DNA from: Candidatus Spyradenecus faecavium | Lineage (GTDB): Bacteria; Verrucomicrobiota; Kiritimatiellia; RFP12; DVOR01 | DNA: 6,452 bases | Direction of reading: 5' to 3' | Assembly: GCA_018713405.1 (NCBI GenBank) | Contig: DVOR01000166.1 | Location: forward strand, 1 to 6,452 | Shown here: positions 1 to 4,967 of the stretch, in pieces | Position numbering within the stretch: position 1 is the stretch's first letter | Layout of the letters: each line of letters begins with the position of its first letter | Notes under the pieces: generated by a model | What the model saw: only the letters and a program-made list of their open reading frames with translations | Told to the model about the DNA's origin: nothing | The model's database searches: none | Program-made: the position numbers and the translations under genes

Positions 1-585
1 ACCCTCCCCTGGCGTTGGCTCCGCGTGGCCGACATCCTCGAGCAGGGCTACTGGCTCGTCGTCACCGACCAAGGCTTCGTCACCGTCGACGCCAAGGCCG
101 CCGTCGAACGCATCTTCTACGAACGCCTCACCCCCGCCGCCGAGGCCGTCGCCACCCAGCCCCTCCTCCTCCCCGAGACCCTCCACCTCCCCGCCGCCGA
201 CGCCGAGCGCGTCACCCGCTTCCTGCCCGAGCTCAACGCCTGCGGTTTCGGCGTCTCCGCCCTCGGCCCCGACGCCTTCCTCATCGACGCCCTCCCCGTC
301 GTCCTCGCCGAGCTCCCCCCCAAGGAGATCCTCGCCGACCTCGCCGCCGAGCTCGATCGCCCCGGCGCCCCCCGCAAAGGCCTCGACGCCTGGCGGCGCG
401 AGGTCGTCGCCCGCGCCGCCGCCCAGGCCGCCTCCCGTGCGCTCCGCGTCACCTCCGCCCAAGCCGCCGAGGCCCTCATGGCCGAGCTTGCCCGCTGCGC
501 CATGCCCTACGCCACCCCCCGCGGCCGCCCCGTCATGATCCTCACCACCTACCGCGAGCTGGACCGCCGCTTCCGCCGCGCCTAG
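1..585 (+). CDS. mutL: DNA mismatch repair protein MutL, C-terminal domain (5' end outside window)
   Basis: The frame is open from base 1, so this is the end of a longer gene; the GTG at 25 is an internal valine, not a start. MutL links MutS mismatch recognition to strand removal, and its C-terminal domain dimerises and, in many bacteria, nicks DNA. Recognition rests on three landmarks in the right order: DAKAAVERIFYE at 88-123, matching the family motif DQHA(x)2E(x)4E; PYATPRGRP at 505-531, matching PYTCPHGRP; and a terminal F-x-R (FRR). Several metal-ligand positions differ from endonuclease-type MutL: His of DQHA is Lys, Cys and His of CPHGRP are Thr and Arg, and the Cys of the ACKAA-like helix (codon 421-423) is Ala. 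The acidic residues of the first motif and the FxR remain. The domain is thus probably structural, as in E. coli MutL. The N-terminal ATPase lies outside the window. Third positions are almost all C (31 of 40 codons from base 25). Family assignment is firm; loss of nuclease activity is inference. Confidence 0.9.
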   Translation, partial: TLPWRWLRVADILEQGYWLVVTDQGFVTVDAKAAVERIFYERLTPAAEAVATQPLLLPETLHLPAADAERVTRFLPELNACGFGVSALGPDAFLIDALPVVLAELPPKEILADLAAELDRPGAPRKGLDAWRREVVARAAAQAASRALRVTSAQAAEALMAELARCAMPYATPRGRPVMILTTYRELDRRFRRA

Positions 586-601
586 AAGAGGAATCGCCGT
601 C

Positions 602-637
602 ATGTCCGTTTTCGTCGTCCAAGAGGATTGGGAATGA
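602..637 (+). CDS. Possible 11-residue leader/coupling peptide upstream of the membrane protein
   Basis: ATG at 602 follows an AAGAGGA Shine-Dalgarno (586-592) at ideal spacing and opens an 11-codon frame, MSVFVVQEDWE. Its TGA (635-637) overlaps the ATG of the next gene (634-636) in an ATGA arrangement. The second gene has its own AAGAGGA at 621-627, so the ribosome-binding-site-plus-ATG module occurs twice 35 bases apart. Termination here could re-initiate at 634 and couple translation. The peptide has no run of a regulatory amino acid, so attenuation is not suggested. It could equally be chance or a relic of a duplicated start region. Too short for homology; low confidence. Confidence 0.3.
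   Translation: MSVFVVQEDWE
621..627 (+). promoter_or_regulatory. Ribosome binding site deciding the ATG at 634
   Basis: AAGAGGA ends 6 bases before the ATG at 634. The frame can be extended upstream to a TTG at 628, but that codon directly abuts the Shine-Dalgarno and would have no spacing, so ATG 634 is the supported start. Confidence 0.8.
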
Positions 638-2382
638 GTGTGTCGCAGATTTGGCATTCGCGTTTCTGGGTGGTTCTGGCGGTCATCTTGGTGGGGGCGT
701 TGTGCCTGTTTGTGGCGTATCCCGGACGGATGCTCTTCGATACGATGTTCCATTTGGGACGCGTCGACGCGTTGGCCGCCCATTTCCTGGCCGGCGGGGG
801 CTATCCCTGCCGACTCTATGCCGACTCTTGCGCGGGCCTCGGGTATGCCGCGCCGTTGTTCTACGGCGACCTCTTCCTGATTCCGGTGGCGTTGTTGCGG
901 GCCTGCGGCGCCTCTTTGGACGTCTGTTTCGGGGCGGTGCTGGCGGAGGGCGCGGCGCTCTCCTTTGCCGTCATGTACGGCGCGTGCGGTTGGTTCGGTC
1001 TTCGCGCGCGGGAACGTCTGGCGTGCGCGTGCTTCTTCCTTTTCGCGCCGTCCACGATGATGATGGCCTTTTCCTATGGGCAGGTGGGGATGGCCTTCGC
1101 CACCGCCTTCCTGCCCTGTGTGGTCTTTCCGACCCTGGTGCTTGTGACGGAGTCGGGGGCCTCGGCCCGTCGCCTGTGGGAGGCCGCCTTCCTGCTTGCC
1201 CTCGGGATGACCGCGTGTGTTTTGTCCCACGTGATCACGACGGTGCTTGCCGTCCTCTTCGTGGGGGCGCTTTGCCTGGCCCGACTGCCGATTTTCTTCC
1301 GGGAGCCGCGCCGGCTGGCGTGCTTTGCCGCCGCGGCGTTCGCGACGCTGGGGGTGACCGCCTGGTTTTGGGTGCCGATGCTGGAGCAGTGGGCGGCGGT
1401 TGACCTCCTTGCCTTTTCCTCTGTGCGGTGGACGGCGGCGAAAGGGCTCTTTGCGGGAGGGCCGAGCGTGTTCGGGCTTCTGGGCGACTCATTCGTCTGG
1501 GGGCTGGGCTTGACCCCCTTGTTGGTGGATTTTTGTCCGGAGGGATGGACGTGGCTGCCTGCCCTTTTGCAGGTGAACTATGATACCTTTGCCGTCTGGG
1601 GTTGGCTGTTGGCGCCGCTGGTTTGGTTGCTTTTCCGGACGGGCGTGCTGTCGCGGTTCGGCGCGTCGCCGCCGTGGGTGCGTGTTGCGGGCTGGGCGCT
1701 TCTTCTCCTTACGTTGCTGGCGGCCACGCCGTTGGCGCTGGGCGTGCTTGCGCCCCTTTTCGGGTGGATTCAGTTCCCTTCCCGCTTCTTTGGGCTTTGG
1801 ACGTGCCTGCTGGCGCCGTTGGTCGCCTGCTTTGCCTTTCGCCGGTGCACGGCGTCCCAGCGTTGTTTGCTGGGCATCGCCTTTTTGGCGGCGTTTCTCA
1901 TGGTGTGTGTCTGGCCCTTCAATTGTCGCAGAGTCGTGTTGATGGAGTTGTTCCCATCGGTGTCGGGATCCGCCTACAGCATCGGGAGGGGGGAGTATCT
2001 GCCGGAGCGCTTTGTGCGGACTTTCGGCGTCCAACCGCCGCCTCCGGAAGAGGAGGTGGTGCCCTGGGAGTGGCGGGGCGTCGCGGCGTGGGGCTCCGGT
2101 CCGTTCGCGCTTGACGTGGTGGACCCGCGGTCGTCGGTCGTCGTGCCGCGCTTTTATTACAAGGGCTATGCCGCCACATTGGACGGTGCGCCCATCCTGA
2201 TTCGTGAGAGCGGCGAGGGGTTTGTCGAGGCCGAGACCGCCGGCAGGATGGGGCAGCTGCGCGTGTGGTACGCCGGCACAGCGTTGCAACGCGCCTCCGT
2301 GTGGCTGTCGGTGGCGGCCTCGATCGCGGTGGCCCTGCTATTCCTTCTCGCCAGGCGGCGCCTGCGTTGTTTTCGCGCTTGA
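634..2382 (+). CDS. Polytopic membrane protein, PTPS-related/YfhO-like (GT-C glycosyltransferase-like)
   Basis: A 582-residue integral membrane protein with roughly ten or more hydrophobic segments (for example 11-29, 78-92, 101-120, 129-147, 151-171, 181-216, 228-246, 319-334, 348-374, 385-402, 409-427, 556-573) and a soluble section at about 430-550. Family landmarks match the PF10131 '6-pyruvoyl-tetrahydropterin synthase related' membrane proteins and YfhO: an acidic first loop with D36..FH..R (36-43), GLGYAAPLFYGDL (68-80), LSH at 197-199, FWVPMLE (245-251), IQFPSRF (379-385), GEYLP (453-457) and a late beta-rich FYYKGYAATLDG (507-518). Despite the Pfam name these are GT-C-fold-like envelope proteins, some tied to polyprenyl-phosphate sugar transfer or flipping; no reaction is proven for this one. 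It starts 48 bases after mutL and is probably cotranscribed with it. Third positions are G/T-rich (22 G, 9 T, 8 C, 1 A in the first 40 codons), quite unlike its neighbours, hinting at a different origin. Family confidence is good; substrate unknown. Confidence 0.8.
   Translation: MSVSQIWHSRFWVVLAVILVGALCLFVAYPGRMLFDTMFHLGRVDALAAHFLAGGGYPCRLYADSCAGLGYAAPLFYGDLFLIPVALLRACGASLDVCFGAVLAEGAALSFAVMYGACGWFGLRARERLACACFFLFAPSTMMMAFSYGQVGMAFATAFLPCVVFPTLVLVTESGASARRLWEAAFLLALGMTACVLSHVITTVLAVLFVGALCLARLPIFFREPRRLACFAAAAFATLGVTAWFWVPMLEQWAAVDLLAFSSVRWTAAKGLFAGGPSVFGLLGDSFVWGLGLTPLLVDFCPEGWTWLPALLQVNYDTFAVWGWLLAPLVWLLFRTGVLSRFGASPPWVRVAGWALLLLTLLAATPLALGVLAPLFGWIQFPSRFFGLWTCLLAPLVACFAFRRCTASQRCLLGIAFLAAFLMVCVWPFNCRRVVLMELFPSVSGSAYSIGRGEYLPERFVRTFGVQPPPPEEEVVPWEWRGVAAWGSGPFALDVVDPRSSVVVPRFYYKGYAATLDGAPILIRESGEGFVEAETAGRMGQLRVWYAGTALQRASVWLSVAASIAVALLFLLARRRLRCFRA
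2352..2373 (+). terminator. Weak candidate intrinsic terminator overlapping the end of the membrane-protein gene
   Basis: CAGGC and GCCTG arms (2352-2356 and 2360-2364) enclose a 3-base loop and are followed by a T-rich run, TTGTTTT (2367-2373). The stem is only five pairs and lies inside the final codons of the gene. A new promoter begins a few bases further on, which makes a transcription break here plausible. It could be incidental in such GC-rich DNA. Confidence 0.3.
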
Positions 2383-2408
2383 CGGCGGGGTGGGGGATTC
2401 GCTATCTT
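2379..2408 (+). promoter_or_regulatory. Sigma70-like promoter for the prohibitin gene
   Basis: TTGACG (2379-2384) matches the -35 consensus in five of six bases. TATCTT (2403-2408) matches the -10 box TATAAT in four of six, with an 18-base spacer. Transcription would begin near 2415, leaving a leader of about 25 bases that carries GGAG at 2430-2433 ahead of the ATG at 2439. The -35 box overlaps the stop codon of the preceding gene. Position and match are good; activity is inferred. Confidence 0.6.
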
Positions 2409-2438
2409 CAAAGCTTCCATGTCCAACCTGGAGACGTT

Positions 2439-3290
2439 ATGAACCTGAATGAGCTGAACAAAGAGACGCGGGTGTTGGTCGGCGTCGGCGTGGCCGTGGT
2501 GGCCGTGGCGGTGGCCTTCCTGTCGTGTGGCAAGATCGACGCGGGTGAGCGTGGCATCGTCATCCGTTTCGGGCGGCCCGTGCGCGTGGTGCAGCCGGGG
2601 CTGTACGCGAAGATTCCCTTCATGGAGACCATCAAGACCGTCAGCGTCCGCACCGAGACGGTGGTGACGCGCGACATGAACGCCTCGTCCAAGGACCTGC
2701 AGGAAATCGCGGCCTCGGTCACCACCCAGTGCCATTACGACCCGGAGAAGGTGGTGGAGACGTACACGAACTTCGGCTACGACGATTTCCAGCGGCGGCT
2801 GGTCGTCCCGGCCATCTATGAGTCCGTGAAGTCGGCCATCTCCAAGTTCAACGCCGAGGAGCTGATCACGAAGCGCGAGGAGGTGCGCGGCGTGATCTTC
2901 GACAACCTGTCCGAGGCGCTCGCGCGCTACAACGTCAACCTCGATTCCCTGCAGATCGCGGACCTGAACTTCTCGCAGCGCTTCAACGACGCCATCGAGG
3001 AGAAGATGATCGCCGAGCAGGAGGCGCTCAAGGCGAAGAACGTCTTGGAGCGCGTCCGCACGGAGGCCGAGCAGCAGCTCGCCCGGGCCAACGCCTCCGC
3101 CGAGGCGAAGGTGCTCTTGGCCGAGGCCGAGGCGAAGTCCATCAAGGTGCAGGCGGACGTCATCAAGGAGAACGGCGGCAACCAGTATCTGCTGCTGAAG
3201 GCCATCGAGAAGTGGGACGGCCGCACGCCGACCACCCTGCTCGGCGGCACGGACAAGGTGGCGCCGCTCCTGCAGCTGCCCAATCCCTGA
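2439..3290 (+). CDS. Prohibitin-family SPFH membrane protein
   Basis: A 283-residue protein anchored by one N-terminal hydrophobic segment (about 12-30), followed by an SPFH/PHB domain (about 31-200) and an Ala/Glu/Lys-rich helix (about 180-240) that probably forms a coiled coil. SPFH proteins assemble into large ring or cage oligomers that organise membrane patches and control membrane proteases such as FtsH. Prohibitin rather than HflC/HflK is indicated by SSKDLQEI (83-90), the AEELITKREEVR stretch (139-150) and NFSQRFNDAIEEKMIAEQEALKAKN (in 177-201), close to the eukaryotic pattern FS..F..AIE.K..A.Q.A..AK. Length fits the family. ATG 2439 is chosen because it has a GGAG site five bases upstream and starts just before the anchor; longer in-frame starts run back into the previous gene. 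Cys30 ends the anchor in a weak lipobox-like context (FLSC), probably not a lipoprotein. No HflK partner or FtsH lies in the window. It has its own promoter and a strong terminator. Codon use is intermediate (20 G, 15 C of 40 third positions). Confidence 0.9.
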   Translation: MNLNELNKETRVLVGVGVAVVAVAVAFLSCGKIDAGERGIVIRFGRPVRVVQPGLYAKIPFMETIKTVSVRTETVVTRDMNASSKDLQEIAASVTTQCHYDPEKVVETYTNFGYDDFQRRLVVPAIYESVKSAISKFNAEELITKREEVRGVIFDNLSEALARYNVNLDSLQIADLNFSQRFNDAIEEKMIAEQEALKAKNVLERVRTEAEQQLARANASAEAKVLLAEAEAKSIKVQADVIKENGGNQYLLLKAIEKWDGRTPTTLLGGTDKVAPLLQLPNP

Positions 3291-3301
3291 CGGGGACGCC
3301 T

Positions 3302-3314
3302 GGAAGTTCGGAAG
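3302..3314 (+). repeat. Isolated copy of the GGAAGTTY 8-mer spacer repeat
   Basis: GGAAGTTC followed by GGAAG sits immediately before the terminator stem and is in the same orientation as the four-unit 8-mer tract at 3493-3524 on the other side of the palindrome array. Short, so a chance match is possible. Confidence 0.35.
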
Positions 3315-3354
3315 CGGGGGAGTCGGCTGTCGCCGCCTCCCTCGCCTTTTCTTT
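3314..3354 (+). terminator. Strong rho-independent terminator of the prohibitin gene
   Basis: Arms 3314-3327 and 3332-3345 form a 14-position stem with one G-T wobble and one T-C mismatch, closed by a 4-base TGTC loop. CTTTTCTTT follows directly (3346-3354). It begins 24 bases after the prohibitin stop codon. Stem length, GC content and T-tract are textbook for intrinsic termination on the plus strand. Confidence 0.9.
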
Positions 3355-3356
3355 AC

Positions 3357-3444
3357 CGTCCACCCCTGAGGGGTCGGGGGCGAAACCCTAAGGGGTTCGA
3401 CCCAAAACCCTAAGGGTTTTGAGGCAAACCCTTAAGGGTTTCGG
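3357..3444. repeat. Array of four palindromes with a 22-bp period and CCCT(N)AGGG core
   Basis: Four inverted repeats lie in tandem: ACCCCTGAGGGGT (3362-3374), CGAAACCCTAAGGGGTTCG (3381-3399, one A-G mismatch), AAAACCCTAAGGGTTTT (3404-3420) and AAACCCTTAAGGGTTT (3426-3441). Their centres are at 3368, 3390, 3412 and 3433.5, so the spacing is 22, 22 and 21.5 bp, about two helical turns, placing all on one face of the DNA. The second and fourth units also share a GGC before the A-run. The array starts right after the terminator T-tract and lies between convergent genes. Very small loops make it look more like tandem protein-binding sites or a repeat element than classical RNA hairpins, although the A-run/T-run flanks could also help terminate in both directions. 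Structure is directly visible; function unknown. Confidence 0.85.
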
Positions 3445-3467
3445 AAAAAGAGGTGGACTTATGCAGA

Positions 3468-3490
3468 ATCGGCCCCGGGGAGGGGCCGAT
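3468..3490 (-). terminator. Perfect 9-bp hairpin, possible terminator of the minus-strand operon
   Basis: ATCGGCCCC (3468-3476) and GGGGCCGAT (3482-3490) are perfect inverted arms around a 5-base loop. It lies 53 bases beyond the stop codon of the leftward gene at 3543, where that operon should terminate. On the minus strand the following bases are only TCTGCAT, so there is no real T-tract; a run of five T's occurs later (complement of 3445-3449). It may instead be an RNA 3'-end stabiliser or a factor-assisted terminator. Confidence 0.5.
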
Positions 3491-3492
3491 CC

Positions 3493-3524
3493 GGAAGTTT
3501 GGAAGTTTGGTGGTTTGGAGGCTT
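3493..3524. repeat. Four tandem degenerate 8-mers (GGAAGTTT type)
   Basis: Units are GGAAGTTT (3493-3500), GGAAGTTT (3501-3508), GGTGGTTT (3509-3516) and GGAGGCTT (3517-3524), with a further GGGAAA remnant. The tract lies just beyond the 3' end of the leftward gene and would be in its 3' UTR. A related copy is at 3302-3314. I infer a dispersed spacer repeat of this genome; no function can be assigned. Confidence 0.7.
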
Positions 3525-3542
3525 GGGAAAGCCGGGGCAGGG

Positions 3543-4967
3543 TCAGTTTTTGGCGGTGCGGGAGAAGTGGAAGAAGGTGTCGTCCTCGTGGTCGGGGCGG
3601 AGGCCGGAGGCGAGGAGCATCTTTTTGGAGGGGAGGTTGTCGCGGTAGCATTTGGCGACGACCTTTTCGAGGCCCCAGTAGCAGAGGGCGTAGTCGGCCA
3701 TGGCGCGCATGGCCTCGGTGGCGTAGCCGTGGTGTTCGTGCTCGGGGAGGAGGCGGACGCCCAGCTCGACGGTGTTGTCGTAGGTGAAGTTGTGGAAGAC
3801 GCATTCGCCGACGAGGGTGTCGCCGAGGTAGAGGCCGAGGTCGAGCTCGATGCGCTTGGCGAAGTCGGTGCGGGCGATCTCGAGGAACCAGGCGTCGCGG
3901 GGGTCGCCTTCGCCGGTCCAGGCGGCGCGCCAGTCCCAGCCCCAGTAGCGGTTTCGGTCGAGGTCGCGGGCGAGGCGGCCGTAGGGGTGGACGTCGGCGT
4001 CGGGGACGGGCTTGATGAGGAGGCGGTCGGTGATGAGCTCGGGCGGGGCTTCGAGCTCTTCGATGACGCGGCGGGGGGTGACGGCGTATTTGTCGACGAG
4101 GCGGATGGGGTTGTATTGGAGCTTGGACTTGCGCAGGCCGCAGTCGCCGGCGTCGTCCTCGCGGTTGATGTAGTCGAGGCCTGGGCGTTGCATGGCGGTG
4201 GCGAAGGCCTGGGCGATGGCGGGGTAGATGCCTTCGTAGCCGACGAGGGCCTTTTCGACGTGGACGATGAGGGTGTCGCCGATGACCTCGCCGACGGTGA
4301 TGGCGGCGATCTTGCCGTCGACCTCCATGAGGCCGCCGACCTGGGAGAGGTCGTCGAACATGGAGAGGAGGGTCTCGGTGGCGTGGAGCTCCTCCTTGGC
4401 GAGGAAGGAATTCTTGGCGTACTGGCGCGCGGCGTACTCGCGGAGGAAGTCGTTGACAGCGGGGACGTCGGCGGCGGTCATGGGGCGGTAGAGGGCCTGG
4501 GGGTAGGCGCGGCGGAACTTGGAGACGTGGTTGCGCTGGCCGGCGAAGCGGCGGCCGGGGTAGTCGACGAAGTCGGAGAGGTTGTAGAGGTAGTCGCGCC
4601 AGGTGCGGGGGTTGGAGATGGCCATGTCGCGGCCGTAGCGGCGGGTGAGGAGGGGGAGGCGCTCGGCAGGGACGGAGCCGAGGATGAGGGGGACGCCCTC
4701 GGAGACGCACCAGGCCTCGACGGCGGCGAGGGCGCGGAGCTCGGCGTCCTGGTCGGCGTCGGGGTGGATGGGGTAGGCGAAGCGGGTCTTGCCGCCGTAG
4801 GCGGTGCGGAGGATGAGGCAGCCCTCGGCCTCGGCGTGGGCGGTGTGGGCGTAGGGGCGCCACATCAGGAGGAAGCCGAGGGAGTTGTCGGCCATGCGGA
4901 AGGGGTTGCGCTCCACGTAGCGGCGGAGGGCGGGGAGTTCATTGGCGTGCAGGGGGCGGAAGTCCAT
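3543..4967 (-). CDS. DUF2156 (LPG-synthase-like) domain fused to a RimJ-type GNAT acetyltransferase
   Basis: A 474-residue soluble protein with two acyltransferase-type modules. Residues 1-297 match DUF2156/PF09924, the C-terminal catalytic fold of lysyl-phosphatidylglycerol synthases: TWRDYLYNLSDFVDYPGRRF (122-141), QRNHVSKFRR (144-153) and YINREDDAGDCGLRKSKL (266-283) are the characteristic stretches. Residues 310-472 are a GNAT domain: LITDRLLIKP (311-320) opens it, HHGYATEAM (412-420) is the acetyl-CoA pyrophosphate loop (Q/R-x-x-G-x-A class), and YRDNLPSKKMLLASGLR (441-457) is the usual N..S...L...G end. The start ATG at 4967 has AGAGGAG at 4974-4980 with six bases of spacing; a longer in-frame extension to 5234 is Pro/Ser-rich shadow inside the upstream gene. 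It overlaps that gene by 29 bases, suggesting translational coupling. There are no membrane segments, unlike MprF. The DUF2156 part may transfer an aminoacyl or acyl group and the GNAT part acetylate an amine, but substrates are unknown. Codons are strongly C-ending. Confidence 0.88.
   Translation of the reverse strand: MDFRPLHANELPALRRYVERNPFRMADNSLGFLLMWRPYAHTAHAEAEGCLILRTAYGGKTRFAYPIHPDADQDAELRALAAVEAWCVSEGVPLILGSVPAERLPLLTRRYGRDMAISNPRTWRDYLYNLSDFVDYPGRRFAGQRNHVSKFRRAYPQALYRPMTAADVPAVNDFLREYAARQYAKNSFLAKEELHATETLLSMFDDLSQVGGLMEVDGKIAAITVGEVIGDTLIVHVEKALVGYEGIYPAIAQAFATAMQRPGLDYINREDDAGDCGLRKSKLQYNPIRLVDKYAVTPRRVIEELEAPPELITDRLLIKPVPDADVHPYGRLARDLDRNRYWGWDWRAAWTGEGDPRDAWFLEIARTDFAKRIELDLGLYLGDTLVGECVFHNFTYDNTVELGVRLLPEHEHHGYATEAMRAMADYALCYWGLEKVVAKCYRDNLPSKKMLLASGLRPDHEDDTFFHFSRTAKN

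Noticed and set aside
15..1403. A 462-codon plus-strand frame running across the mutL end and into the membrane-protein gene
   Set aside because: Arg/Pro-rich shadow of the C-ending mutL codons followed by an out-of-frame reading of the next gene; both real frames have clear family motifs.
2517..2530. Lipobox in the prohibitin N-terminus (FLSC)
   Set aside because: Phe at -3 and Leu at -2 fit the lipobox consensus poorly, and an N-terminal transmembrane anchor is normal for this family.
3386..3438. CCCTAA/TTAGGG motifs resembling telomeric repeats
   Set aside because: They occur as the centres of palindromes at 22-bp spacing, not as direct hexamer tandem copies, and lie inside a bacterial chromosome.
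3357..3444. The palindrome array as a CRISPR
   Set aside because: The repeats are shorter than CRISPR repeats, diverged from each other and separated by only a few bases, with no spacer-length unique sequence and no cas gene.
3461..3787. Possible plus-strand gene from ATG 3461 preceded by AAGAGG
   Set aside because: The purine stretch and spacing look like an RBS, but the frame passes through the hairpin and 8-mer repeat and then lies antisense to a confidently assigned gene, giving a low-complexity Gly/Arg product.
3388..4863. A 491-codon minus-strand frame overlapping the DUF2156-GNAT gene and the palindrome array
   Set aside because: Arg/Pro/His-rich shadow that runs through the spacer repeats; no start signal and no domain.
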